Notes: a model not told the origin generated them from the letters alone. 64,000 nt of DNA from Eublepharis macularius (GCF_028583425.1 NC_072805.1:19540001-19604000); one strand, 5' to 3'. Numbered from the stretch's first letter, positions 33,389-44,103 are shown. A program made the numbers and translations.

Positions 33389-33600
33389 AGCCATTTTGGT
33401 GTAGTGGCTAACAGTGGTGGGACTCTAATCTGGAGAGCCAGGTCACCTATCTCACAGGGTGTCTATTTGTGGGAATAATAATAATAATGACTATTAACTG
33501 CTCTGAATGTGGTACTAATCTGTCCAGAAGAGCGGTATATAAGCACAAGGTTGTTGTCATCGTCATCGTCGTCATCGTTGTCATCATCATCATCATCATT
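33389..33600 (+). repeat. tRNA SINE (type 2) with trinucleotide tail
   Basis: TTTGGTGTAGTGGCTAACAG head, GACTCTAATCTGGAGAGCCA box-B region, and a body that jumps to AACTGCTCTGAATGTGG. The tail expands into TCATCG/TCATCA repeats (33,553-33,600). Confidence 0.65.
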
Positions 33601-33837
33601 GCTTCAAGGAACCATCTTCAGCTTTTATAGGATCCCATCTTTTCAGGATCCCTAGCCTGCAATACTTCCACTGAACATGTGTAGGATATCTTGGAGAGGG
33701 CTATTCCATATTGTGGAGAATTCTCAGGTTAATTGCTGCAGCCTGGGAAATTCCAAGAGACTTGGAGGAAAGTGAGTAGGGAGGGTAGAGTTTTGGAAGG
33801 GGAGGGAGCTTATCGGGGATGTGGTGCCATAGAGTCA

Positions 33838-33940
33838 TCTCTGAAGCTGCTATTTCCTTCAGGAGAGCTGATCTCTGTAGTGTGGAAATCAGTTGTAACT
33901 CTGGGAGAACTCCAGGACCCACCTGGAGATTGGTAACTCT
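33838..33940. repeat. fragment of the 200-bp sauropsid repeat
   Basis: GCTGATCTCTGTAGTGTGGA, AATCAGTTGTAACTCTGGGA and CCACCTGGAGATTGGTAACT are the reverse of 55,633-55,700. Confidence 0.5.
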
Positions 33941-35811
33941 AGCGGAGAAACTTGCTGCAGCCAGAAGAGATTTTTTTTGTTCCAGGTTGTTTTCTTAGAA
34001 AAACAATCCTGGGATTACCTCTTCTGTCTAGAAGAATTTGGAATTTTTGTGGGTTTCAGCCGCATTCCTTTGCTGCCTGTCACTAAGTACTTTTTTTTCT
34101 CAGCACATCAACCAAAACCTGCTCCTGATTTCTTCTCTGACGTGGTGATGGAGATGAGGAGAAGAGATTCACACAAGTGGGCCCCATCAATTTGTTTGGC
34201 ATCTTCCCATCACTGTAAACAGGAGTAACCCCATGAGGAAATATATTCCAAGAAGTGACAGGTGAAAAGGGCCTTTGAATTTACCATAGGACCATCTTGG
34301 TTTAGGCACCATAATTAAAGTTGGCTATACAAATTTAAAAATTGCTAGCACTTTGCATAGTGTGAAGTCACTTTCACGGCAAACGAGGGAGTGATGTCCC
34401 ATTGCTCTATGAATCACTGGAAACTCCATGGTTTTACCATAGAGTTTCTGACAATTTCCAGAGTGACTCGACATCATTTTCTGTTTCCCACAGAAGCAAC
34501 GTCACATCACACATGATACCTGAACTACACCATGTCCCACTGGGTGCTGTTAGATGGCAACCCTCGCCATTGCACAGTTAGGAGGACTGACACGAGGGTG
34601 TAATTACCAGTATATGAGTTTTTCCACTGTTGTTAAGTGACCTGCGTGTTCTGCCTGTTGTTAGAGAGACTTTAGATTAATGGCTGGGTTTTTGTGCTGG
34701 TTTTTCAGTGGGAGGTCTCAATATTTTGCTTCAGCTTCCTAGAAGGTCAACAGTGCAACCTAACCCCAGCGCCATTTCAAATCTGCACACCTGCTCAGCA
34801 TAGGAAGGCAAGGCCGTAAGGGTGAGGCTTGGCTCCAATCCCGTTCTTTTTAAAACATCCAGTCTGATTACGAGCTCTGGAGAACTCAAAAACTTGCATG
34901 CTGTTTTGCGCCATTTTGCTTAGTCCTCAAAAATGGTATTTTGTAGTCTCTGACTGTAAATTGTAGGGAGCTATAAACACTGTAGGCAGCTATAAACACT
35001 GTAAATAATAGGGAGCTATAGAAAGGACTTGAGAGGTAATACGTATTCCCACGGATGTGGTTGCTGGTTCCCTGGATGTACTTTTCTCAGTTCCTCTGAA
35101 TTTTTCCTGCAGGTTTAACTTTGGTTGACAGTCACTTTTGCCCATTTCCTCATCCTGCAGCTTGTAAAACCATCCTCTGCATCGCTTAAGTCCCCTTAAC
35201 TTTTTGTTTTTCTGGGAAACCACAGCCTTGCTATATTCTGTAGTGGCTTTGTAGTTACTAATCTCCCAAGGCAAAGATTTCATCAGTGGAAAAGGAAGGG
35301 GAAGTCGCCATCTACATCACCATCAGATTTCAATATCTAGCGCATGATTGTCAAAAGACCTCCCCCCCCTCCAACCACACACAAAAAGCATGTGGTCTGT
35401 GAGCCACGATGACTTTGTATATCACCAGAAAGGTGGGAAAGAATTGTAGTAAGAACATTTGGCGTGGGAAACCAGCCTCATGACTTAAACTTTGTGTCTG
35501 GCATCAGTTGCGGGCACCAGTTGTGGGCACTTTCTGATAAAGTGCTAATGGCTTGAGGGAGGGATTTAATACAACGAGACTGTGGTTCTGGGTAAGGAGG
35601 CATTTTCAGTGCTGCCGTTTTCACAAGAAAAATCCTCCTGACTCAAATGGCACCCAAATGAATATTCAAGGACTGTTCTATGACAGTATAGTGCCTTCCA
35701 TGTATGTGGTATCTACAGAATAGCTGAGGCTCAAGGTCCCTGCCCCAAGGAGTTTTCATTCTAAATAACATTACTATCATTTACATTTTGATTCACAATC
35801 TACAAAATTTC
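33941..35811. other. unassigned stretch with a small tandem repeat
   Basis: At 34,966-35,025 a 20-odd-base unit containing AGCTATAAACACTGTA is repeated about 2.5 times. No exon or named repeat is otherwise seen in this 1.9-kb stretch, one of the longest repeat-poor parts of the window. Confidence 0.4.
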
Positions 35812-36170
35812 TGCAGCCCAAACACTGAGAGTTGTGAATTCTTTATTAAGAAGTGGCACAAGGTGTCACAATCAGCAATAAATTACAAAAGAGTTTTCAT
35901 GTACTGGTATAAATCTGTACACGGTTGCATTTCAATGACTGGAAATTGTTCACCGTTATCACTTCCCTGTTTGTAAAGCTTCTCTAAGAAGCTGGTTGGG
36001 CCTACAAAAATCTTTTCCTCTCCTTCCCTTCACACGCTGGTTGTGTCATTTTCTTTTTGAAAAAATGAAATCCTGCCCTCGTGTACTGATTGTTTCATTT
36101 TCATTTTAACAAAGGCATATTTGGTTCCGTACTGAGCCACCTTTGGCTCTGGTGCCATAGGCTGTGTTCT
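35812..36170 (-). repeat. diverged repeat with reverse poly(A) signal (possible LTR)
   Basis: Collinear with 26,237-26,588: TGCAGCCCAAACACTGAGAG, then TCTTTATTAAGAAGTGGCAC, ending near CATAGGCTG. The pair is diverged, so the family is old. Confidence 0.4.
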
Positions 36171-36334
36171 CAACTTAGGCCCTGTTCACATGTTTCTGTG
36201 AGTGCACGTACATCCTGCCTATTGGTGCATATATGTATTTGTAAGAAAGAACCAATATGTATTCACTTTACAAATTAAACCAGGGGCTAGTACATGAATA
36301 AATGTGGGGTTTGGATCACATAATACCTGAGTTG

Positions 36335-36592
36335 TTAACAACAGCAACAGCAACATTCGATTTATATACCACCCTTCAGGACAACTTAACACCCACTCAC
36401 AGTGGTCTACAAAGTGTGTTATTATTATCCCAATAACAATCACCCTGTGAGGTGGGTGGGGCTGAGAGAGCTCTGGAAGAGCTGTGACTGACCCAGCATC
36501 ACCCAGCTGGCTTCAAGTGAAGGAATGAGGAATCAAACCTGGTTCTCCAGTTTAGAGTCCTGCTGCTCTTAACCACTACTCCAAACTGGCTC
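36335..36592 (-). repeat. tRNA SINE (type 2), reverse
   Basis: A complete copy from AACAACAGCAACAGCAACAT to the inverse head CTTAACCACTACTCCAAACT. Confidence 0.8.
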
Positions 36593-36660
36593 AAAGAAGC
36601 TGTTTGGTCATGTTACAAGAGAATTACTCAACGCATAAAGAACAGTCAAGGGTACACTGT

Positions 36661-37144
36661 CAGGGCTGGATTGAGGGGAGGCAGGGGGGGTAGTTGCCCC
36701 AGGCGCTGCCAGGGAGGGGGCGCCAGGAGCAGCTGCCAACTGCCGGAGCATGCGGGCAGCAGCGTGGGCAGCCTTGCAGCCCCCTGCGCTGCCTTTCGCC
36801 TGCCCCGCGGGACAGGGGGCAGCCGGCTTGCCGTGCACCCCCTGTCCTGCATGGCAGGCAAAAGGCAGCACAACCGCCCACGCCATTTGCCTGCCCTGCA
36901 GGACAGGGGGGTGCGCGGCAAGCTGGCCGCCCCCTGTCCTGTGGGGCAGGCGAAAGGCAGCACAGAGGGCTGCGAGGCCACCCGCACCATTCGCCTGTGG
37001 GGAGGTGAATGGTGCAGGCGGCTTCCCAGCCCTGCACACTGCTTCTGCCAAAATGACATCATCACACTGCGCCATGCCGCACAGCGTGCACGTGAGGTCA
37101 GACTAGGGTTCCCCCAGGCACCGGCAACCCTAGATCCAGCCCTG
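36661..37144. mobile_element. GC-rich non-autonomous hAT-like element (484 bp)
   Basis: CAGGGCTGGAT and its inverse close the element, with an exact 8-bp duplication TACACTGT (36,653-36,660; 37,145-37,152). The interior repeats a CTGTCCTGC/GGCAGGCAAAAGGCAGCAC block at least three times, in both orientations. The high GC mimics a CpG island and creates long open frames on both strands that are not genes. Confidence 0.85.
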
Positions 37145-37328
37145 TACACTGTTCATAGATTGTATGTGCATTCACTGTAACTTGTGAAAAGGACTATAGA
37201 CATTTGGGGAGGACAGCAGAGGAAGAAACATGCCCCAGATGGGGAAGTTGGGTTCTAATTGGTAATCTTTGTCACTGTTCCAAGAATCAAAGGGTACTTC
37301 CACAGGCGGTTTCCAGGCCCTTGGGCTG

Positions 37329-37461
37329 GTGGTGACTGCTTTTCATGTGTTGGATAATGGACTTTCAATGCATTTCCGCAATCATTTGCAACAGGATTTT
37401 CCTGCAAACAACTGCTAATTTGTATTGAACATGCATTATCCAAGATGTGTGAAAGCAGTCT
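37329..37461. mobile_element. short foldback element (ATGTTGGATAATGCAC family)
   Basis: GACTGCTTTTCATGTGTTGG, ATAATGGACTTTCAATGCA and inverse CATTATCCAAGATGTGTGAA, AGCAGTC. Same family as 42,904-43,051. No certain target duplication. Confidence 0.6.
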
Positions 37462-37691
37462 TAATGTTCATCATGAAGCAGTATGCAGGACCAGGGAGAG
37501 GGGTGATGCAATCACCCATTGTTTAGAGACCAGGTTTACCTGTCTTAAGTGAAGAGAAAGCCAGGCTGAATCTTTTGAAAATGAATGCTCTCAGCTAATA
37601 AATGGACTTGTGTACAGCTCACTGTGCATCTTGGCCCTGATTCCAGAACACTGATCATGCTTCGATCCCATTGAAATAAGTTAGTTGGGAC

Positions 37692-38042
37692 TAAAGGTGG
37701 TCACGAACCGAAATACAAACCAAAGTTTGTCACAAACCGGGCTGTTTTTCATTTTGCAGACTGGTGGTTCATTGGACAGCATTTCTGACGAACCGCGACA
37801 ATTTTTAGGCTGGTTTGTTTGGTTCGTTTTTTGGTTCGTCACTGCAGACAGCCTGACGCCAATCAATCAGTTTCCTAGGCAATGGGGGGGTCGGCTTTCT
37901 GCAGACCCTCTGCTGCCCCAGAAGCGAAACCAAATGAACCGGTTCATGAACCGGGAAATTTCATGCTAGTTCATGGTTTGTGAAATGTGACAAACCATGA
38001 ACTGCAACAATCCGCCATTTTCCCAGTTCATGCCCATCTCTA
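37692..38042. mobile_element. non-autonomous hAT-like element (351 bp)
   Basis: The right end is the inverse of TAGAGATGGGCATGAAC; the left end is eroded (TAAAGGTGGTCACGAACC). Flanks GTTGGGAC and GTTGGAAC match at 7 of 8. The interior is packed with GGTTCGT, GAACCG and AACCATGAAC motifs. Confidence 0.75.
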
Positions 38043-38099
38043 GTTGGAACTATTGGTTGGAATGGGAGAAATTAGCATTCTCTGCTACAGGACTGATGA

Positions 38100-38357
38100 T
38101 TCTGACATGAAAGCCTCTTGGAACAGCTTCATGCTTTTGTTCTTACACCATGCCAGGGGTGCAAATAGAGTGACGTTTAGCATTATACATGAACAGTGAC
38201 CATGTGGTAAGGATGCATATGGATGACGGTTAAGAACAGGAGCTATTCCACTCTGGGAAGTTCATGGCTTTCCCTTGAGGGGGAGAAAAGCTCTGCCAGT
38301 TTGAAGTGGAAGGGGCTGTGCAAAGCACCAATTGGTAATAATATTTACAGAACTCTC
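38100..38357. other. unassigned stretch
   Basis: Nothing recognised. Confidence 0.4.
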
Positions 38358-38360
38358 TTA

Positions 38361-38727
38361 GAGCTAAAACACACGAGATGAATTACACAAGGACGCTCAA
38401 GTGAAGGAAGACTCAATGTTAGCCAGGAAGCTGAATTCTAAAAGACCGATTGGAAGGCTTTGTCAATTTCCCCTCTCTACAGAGCCACCAAGATTGCTCC
38501 TCAGAGGGTTTGTTAGTTTCCTCTTTCCCTCCCCAAAGGGTCTGTCAGTTTCACTTCCCCCTCTGGGAGGCAAAGATGAAATAAACAAACCCCTCTGAGG
38601 AGGCTTCTCTGGGTTCTGTAGAGAGGGGGAATTGACAAAGCCTTCCAATCTGTCTTTTAAAACCCGGCTTCCTGCATCTCCCTTCACTTGAGCATCCTCG
38701 TATAATTCGTCTCATGTGTTTTAGCTC
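38361..38727. mobile_element. TNA foldback element, long class (367 bp)
   Basis: GAGCTAAAACACACGAGATG and its near inverse; exact TTA duplication (38,358-38,360; 38,728-38,730). The arms contain CTCCTCAGAGGGTTTGTTAG-type sequence and its inverse. Confidence 0.85.
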
Positions 38728-38829
38728 TTAGTATCGACGTTCTCTCCTGGTCTGGCCCCAGCGGAGGAGATACAGAAAGTAGGTGTTACGCTTGCTTTCT
38801 TCCTGGCTCTTCCCAGGAACTACAACTAT

Positions 38830-38995
38830 GAGCCAAGCTACAAGTGACGAATTACACTTCCCTGGCAAGTGAACAGACTCACGTGTATTTCTCCCTGTTC
38901 ACTTGCTCTCCAAATCAAGTGGAGAACAAGTGAGGAATACACGTGAGTCTGTTCACTTGCCAGCCAAGTGTAATTCGTCACTTGTAGCTTGGCTC
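38830..38995. mobile_element. TNA foldback element (166 bp)
   Basis: GAGCCAAGCTACAAGTGACG and inverse, arms with GTGAACAGACTCACGTGTAT. Flanks TAT and TAA: the duplication is eroded by one base. Confidence 0.8.
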
Positions 38996-38999
38996 TAAA

Positions 39000-39690
39000 T
39001 TGCTATACCTCTCTCCCCATCTTTCCAAGATGGGTTTCTGCCATTCATTGATGCTCATGCACTACGGGGGTGGAAATCTCTCTGGAAAAGAATGGCAGAA
39101 AGGCACACACCTGTGTCTCATAACCACTTTGCAAAACAGTGTGCTGCATGACACGGTATCTGAGCTAGGCCTAGATTTGTGGGATGAATCCATGCTGATT
39201 AGCGTATCTGTGATTAGCTTATGACTAAGCAATGTCTGCATGAACAAAAGAGGAAAATTAGCAGCATCAGGAAAATGTACAGAGCAACAGTGTCTTCTGA
39301 TTGGTTATTATGGATTGTTATTTAACCTGCTTACTTATCAAAGAAATGCCAGTCCGTGATTACAGTAGAGGTTTGGGAAATCCCCACTGAGTCAACGTAT
39401 TGGCAGTAACAATAACAACAAAGTTCCCACATAGCATATGCATTTTTTTTCTAATCAAAATGAAAATGTCACCTCTGGTTGATGTGAAGTTTCAAATTTC
39501 AATATGTTTCCTATTTAAAATATCAGTCGAGTGACCACATTGTTACTCACATTGAGACAGCTTCAGTGGAAAATCTGAAACTCTCGGGGGAAATGTATAC
39601 ATGAGATCAGAGATGCAACTTTGAAAGAGAGCTGTCTGGTATGAAGTGGGGGCATTTCCTACTTGAGCCAGATTTGCAAGGAATTTGCAA
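39000..39690. other. unassigned stretch
   Basis: Nothing recognised. Confidence 0.4.
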
Positions 39691-39691
39691 T

Positions 39692-39937
39692 TAATAACAA
39701 CAACAACATTCGATTTATATACCACTCTTCAGGACAACTTAATGCCCACTCAGAGCGGTTTACAAAGTATGTCATTATTATCCCCACAACAAAACACCCT
39801 GTGATGTGGGTGAGGCTGAGAGAGCTCTGAGCTGTGACTGACCCAAGGTCACCCAGCTGGCTTCAAGTGGAGGAGTGGGGAATCAAACCCAGCTCTCCAA
39901 ATTAGAGTCCCACGCTCTGAACCACTACACCAAACTC
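39692..39937 (-). repeat. tRNA SINE (type 2), reverse
   Basis: AACAACAACAACATTCGATT through CTTCAAGTGGAGGAGTGGGG to the inverse head. Confidence 0.8.
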
Positions 39938-39939
39938 AT

Positions 39940-40720
39940 TCACCTATTGAATGAATGCCTGTAAATTTCATTAATATGGCAAGGCTCTGGATCTCATGAA
40001 ATTGAGGCCAGCGTGTGTACATTGGAAGAGAGGGATTCTTGAGGCTTCTGCCTTCCACCTCGACAACAGCCTTCCTTTGAAGATCTTGCTAGAAACCTTT
40101 CCTCTATTGTGTACAATAGTCTGGCATGGGAGGTAAAGACCTGTACTAGCATGGGGAAGGCTAGAGTGCAAATTCTCACCCTGCCCTGAAGTTCACTGAG
40201 TGCCCTTGGACTGTCTGTCACTCTATCCTATCTCACAGAGTTGTGTTGCGAAGATAAATGTGGCCCCTGAGCTCTTTGCGGGACTGGCAGAATAAAAACA
40301 AAGCACATAAACTGCTGCCTCAGCACATCAGCAACTCTGTACACCCTTCCACGTTGGATAACATGTGCAACAATGTGCTGACGCAACCTATGGAACCCAC
40401 AGGTCTGAACATGTGGAACATAAATAAATGCAACTGTGCAGGTCTAAAATCCTGTCTCCTGTGCCAAGTTAAATTCCTGAGCAGAGCCCAGGGGACTGAA
40501 AACTGCCAAGGCCAGAGAAGGAAGGCTGGAGTAGGAAAAGATCCATGGCCCGTGTTCATGTTCACACACACTTCCCTACCCAGTTTTGGGAGTCTGCCAT
40601 AAAATTGTCTAAATGCCATTGGTGCATGATGCTTTCGCAGTGTCTCAAAACAAAACATCATGTTTTTCATCAAAAGGGCAATTTTTTGCATTGATTAGTT
40701 GCTTGGGAGTTTGTTGTGAG
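39940..40720. other. mostly unassigned; eroded SINE remnant
   Basis: A degraded type 1 SINE is discernible at about 40,145-40,260. No exon is seen. Confidence 0.4.
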
Positions 40721-41343
40721 CAGGGCTTTTTTTCAGCTGGAACGTGGTGGGAGTTCCGGAACCTCTTGAAAACGGTCACATGGCCGGTGGCCCCACCCCC
40801 GATCTCCAGACAGAGGGGAGTTTAGATCGCCCTCCGCGCTACTCCAGCAATCTAAACTCCCCTCTGTCTGGAGATCATGGGGTGAGGGCCACCACCCATG
40901 TGACCATTTTTGCTGAGGGCGATTTAAACTTTTAAAAACTGCCCCCTTGTTCCAGCTGACCCCAAATGACATCATTGGTCCTGGGGGCATGCATGCACTT
41001 TGCGCGCACACATGTGGTACCAGGGGCACCACCTCCCGCCAAGAGTTGCCCCCTGTGCTGGCAACCCACTGAGAGCGGAACTACAAGTGACAAAAGGCAC
41101 AGGTTGGACACTTGTCAGCTTCCCTCAAGTTTTGATGGGAAATGTAGGCATCCTGGTCTTGCAGCTTGGCTCTCCGACTGCTGTCCAATGGACTTTTCAA
41201 CTGTCATTTGTCCAACATTCTGCCAAGCTGCCTACATTTCCCATCAAAACTTGAGGGAAGCTGACAAGTGTCCAACCTGTGCCTTTTGTCACTTGTAGTT
41301 CCGCTCTGAGTTCCACCACCTCTTTTCCCAGAAAAAATGCCCT
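40721..41343. mobile_element. hAT-type foldback element, copy 3, with nested insertion
   Basis: CAGGGCTTTTTTTCAGCTGG left end; the right end carries CACCTCTTTTCCCAGAAAAA. GTTGTGAG flanks both sides (40,713-40,720; 41,344-41,351). A second foldback (41,073-41,306) interrupts the right part, and 40,915-41,070 is extra sequence absent from the other copies, so this is either a longer family member or carries a further insertion. Confidence 0.75.
41073..41306. mobile_element. TNA foldback element, variant ends (234 bp)
   Basis: Ends GAGCGGAACTACAAGTGAC and the exact inverse, TGA duplication (41,070-41,072; 41,307-41,309). It sits inside hAT copy 3, so it is the younger insertion. Loop with CTGTCCAATGGACTTTTCAA as in 46,119 and 54,203. 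Confidence 0.9.
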
Positions 41344-41757
41344 GTTGTGAGGCAGATGCTGAGCCCTGTCTTCTGATGTCCGTAGGCCTCTCAGTTACTG
41401 GCAGAACAGTCTTATTGCCTTCCCCATATGAGAGAACAGTGTGGGGAAACTAGTAATGGTAAGCCCAGAGTATGTTTGCAACTTGAGTCGATAGGGGTTT
41501 AGTTGCTGGTGTTGTACTTTGATTTTAACACATATTGGTACTGTATAATCTACTTTTCTAGAAAGTTTTGAAATGATACAGCTCACAATGGGCCCCACAC
41601 TTTGATTGTAACACCCATATGTATTGCATGATTGACTTTTCTAGTAATTTTAGAAGTGATATAATTCGGTACGGGCCTTTGGGAGATAGCCAGATAGGTA
41701 TCTGTTCTAAAATGAAAGATGGAAACTTTGGGGTATCTCTGCTGTGGGTTATGTTAT
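41344..41757. other. unassigned stretch with a diverged direct repeat
   Basis: TTTGATTTTAACACATATTG (about 41,518) and TTTGATTGTAACACCCATAT (about 41,600) begin two similar about 50-base units. Nothing else is recognised. Confidence 0.4.
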
Positions 41758-41960
41758 GTGTGTGTGTCTTATGTGCCGTCAAGTCGTCTCCAACCTATGG
41801 TGACCCTATGAATGAAAGACCTCCCAAAAGTCCTGTCTTTAACAGACTTGCTCAGATCCTGCAAACTGGAGGATGTGACTTTAGGGGACTTTTATGCCTT
41901 CTATCAAGTCAGTTGCTGGTTTGCCCACTGAAGAGATGCCTGAAGATGCCTCAGGGCTGG
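41758..41960 (-). mobile_element. RTE (BovB-like) LINE 3' fragment, reverse
   Basis: TTATGTGCCGTCAAGTCGTC, CTATGGTGACCCTATGAATG and TTGCTCAGATCCTGCAAACT align with the 21,640-21,770 copy. Confidence 0.7.
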
Positions 41961-41964
41961 CCTA

Positions 41965-42292
41965 AGGTTTTTTTTGGTAAAGTAAAAGTAAAGGTAGTCC
42001 CCTGTGCAAGCACCGAGTCATTACTGACCCATGGGGGGACATCACATCACGACGTTTTCTTGGCAGACTTTTGTTACCGGGGGGGGAGGGGGGGTGCCAT
42101 TGCTTTCCCCAGTCATCTACACTTTACCCCCAGGAAACTGGGTACTCATTTTACCGACCTCGGAAGGATGGAAGGCTGAGTCAACCTTGAGCTGGTTACT
42201 TGAACTCGGCTTCCGCCAGGATTGAGCTTAGGTTGTGAGCGAAGCTTGGGTGCAGTACTGCAGCTTACCACTCTGCGCCACGGGGCTCAAAT
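41965..42292 (-). repeat. tRNA-derived SINE, reverse (separate family)
   Basis: The minus strand starts GAGCCCCGTGGCGCAGAGTG, a clear box A, followed by a degraded box B near 42,220. The body includes ACCGACCTCGGAAGGATGGA on +, and the tail GTAAAGTAAAAGTAAAGGTA. Confidence 0.7.
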
Positions 42293-42299
42293 GCCAAAG

Positions 42300-42903
42300 T
42301 CATATATTATGATTTTGGCCTTCCCTGCCAGTATTTGAGAAGCTTGGAATGAACATTTAACTTTCCGGGAATTCAAAATTAACAATGTAAGAATAAAAAT
42401 AGGTAACCTCTTCAAAAGCCTTTCACGTTCCGTTATGGCAGATATAGAGTAAATGGATATGTAGATTTGCAGAAGGCAATTAATGGCAAGCCTCCTTTCT
42501 CGCCTTTTTGATACCCCTCAAAATCTGTCGCCCTTGGCAACGGCCTAGGTCTGTCTCATGGTCAAGTTGACCTTGAGATACCTTATGATGAGTCCGACTC
42601 AAGGTCAGCTTTGTTAAAGCAGGGGCTGTAAGCCACCCCTCAGTGAGTGACATTAACTATCTGTGTGAAGGGTGCAGGGAATATAACAACGGGTATTGGT
42701 ATCTTTAGGTCAGTAGCAATATATTATGTTGTTAGTGAGATCAGGGATGGAGTCGGTGGGGGCAAATCAGTTGAAGCTCAATGCAGACAAAATGGAGTTA
42801 TTAATGGATGGTGGGTGGTCTGTTTCTTCAGGAGTTAGGGGTGTGTGCTCTCTCTGGGGTTACATCCCCTTTAAAAACCAAAGATACTCTGGGGGTCACC
42901 CTG
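42300..42903. other. unassigned stretch
   Basis: Nothing recognised. Confidence 0.4.
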
Positions 42904-43051
42904 ACTGATTCCGCACATGTTGGATAATGCACTTTCAATGCACTTTATCAATCGTTTGAGGTGGATTTTTTGTTCTGCTCACAAAAAAAATCCGTTCCAA
43001 ATGATCTATAAAGAGGATTGGAAGTGCGTTATCCAACATGTGCAGAATCAC
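42904..43051. mobile_element. short foldback element (ATGTTGGATAATGCAC family)
   Basis: TGATTCCGCACATGTTGGAT and inverse ATCCAACATGTGCAGAATCA, arms about 35 bases. It directly abuts 5S SINE copy 4. Confidence 0.75.
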
Positions 43052-43054
43052 TCC

Positions 43055-43258
43055 ATGATAGCCCAGGTAAGCCTGATCTCGCCAGGTCTCAGAAGCTAAG
43101 CAGGGTCAGCCTTGGTTAGTAATTGGATAGGAGACCTTCAACGAAGACCAGAGTTGCAGAGCCAGGCAATGGCAAGCCACCTCTGATAGTCTCTTCTTGC
43201 TGTAAAAACCTCACCAGGGGTTGCCATAGGTCAACTCTGACTTGAGGGCACCACATAG
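43055..43258 (+). repeat. 5S-rRNA-derived SINE, copy 4
   Basis: GCCTGATCTCGCCAGGTCTC, AGAAGCTAAGCAGGGTC, TTAGTAATTGGATAGGAGAC, body and tail TCTGACTTGAGGGCACCACA. Confidence 0.85.
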
Positions 43259-43540
43259 CCTCACTCTGTGGGTACTCTGGGATCCAGCTCTGATGGTTGC
43301 CCAGGTGGCAGCAGTCACCTTGTGTGTCTTTATCAGCTCTGGCTGGTTTGCCAGCTGTGCCCTTTCTTGGAAGGTGAGGATCTTGCCATTGTCATTCCTG
43401 CCTTGGTAAAGGTTGGCATAGGCTACTTTAATGGGCTCTTCTGAGACTACCCTTGCATGAAGTTTAGGAACATCAAGCAGAATAGAATGGCACAAAATTG
43501 TTAACTAGCCCCTGGAACTAAAATAACTTGGTCCCCAATG

Positions 43541-43866
43541 TGTTTCCAGGCTGGTTGTGACCTCTTCCCCCACATCCTCCTGAATCCCCATTTCTTCAGA
43601 AAATAACTTCTTCAATAAGAACCTCCTCGAGCCTGTTTGGGGCCGGTAGTGTGTTTCCAGGACGTTTTTGACCTCTTCCCCCACTCCCTCCCCTATCCAC
43701 ATTTCATCAGCAAATGACTTCTTAAATAAGAACTTCTCAGGCCTGTTTGGATGGTCAGCAGGGTTATTCTAGGATGGTTTTGACTTCTTCCCCCACATTC
43801 TTCAGAATCCTTATTTCTTCAGAAAATGACTTCTTCAACAACAACTTCCTCAGGCCTGTTCGCTTG
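43541..43866. repeat. minisatellite, about 111-bp unit, 2.9 copies
   Basis: TGACCTCTTCCCCCACATCC-like starts recur at about 43,557, 43,668 and 43,780, each followed by TTTCTTCAGAAAATGACTTC and GAGCCTGTTTGG-type blocks. The units are visibly diverged. Confidence 0.8.
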
Positions 43867-43902
43867 CCAGGCGAGTGTCATTCTTCACTTGTAGCTTGGC
43901 CC
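43860..43902. mobile_element. TNA foldback, right-end fragment
   Basis: GTGTCATTCTTCACTTGTAG then CTTGGCCC followed by TCA is the right terminus of the 118-bp class. It abuts the minisatellite, which may be its interior. Confidence 0.6.
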
Positions 43903-43928
43903 TCAGTGATCTAGGTTAGACAGGGACT

Positions 43929-44103
43929 GTTTCCATACGTCCCAGCATAGTGCTAAACTCATGGAACAAGAGCGTCTTCCTGGCGCAATTTCTGATGTTC
44001 TGCCACAATTCTGTTCTCGTGGCACAATGACATCAGAAATTGCGCCAGGAAAACACTCTTGTTCCATGAGTTTAGCACTATGCTGGGATGTATGGAAACG
44101 GCC
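43929..44103. mobile_element. foldback element (GTTTCCATACGTCC family)
   Basis: CTGTTTCCATACGTCCCAGC ... GCTGGGATGTATGGAAACGG: arms of about 75 bases including CTCATGGAACAAGAGCGTCT. The arms are about 90% identical by eye. No clear target duplication. Confidence 0.7.

Noticed and set aside
36608..37180. Several overlapping open frames of 100-170 codons on both strands
   Set aside because: They lie inside a GC-rich transposon with an exact 8-bp duplication and inverted internal repeats; low stop density explains them.
43211..43495. 94-codon minus-strand frame
   Set aside because: It overlaps the end of a 5S SINE and I recognise no family in it; a retropseudogene fragment is possible but unsupported.
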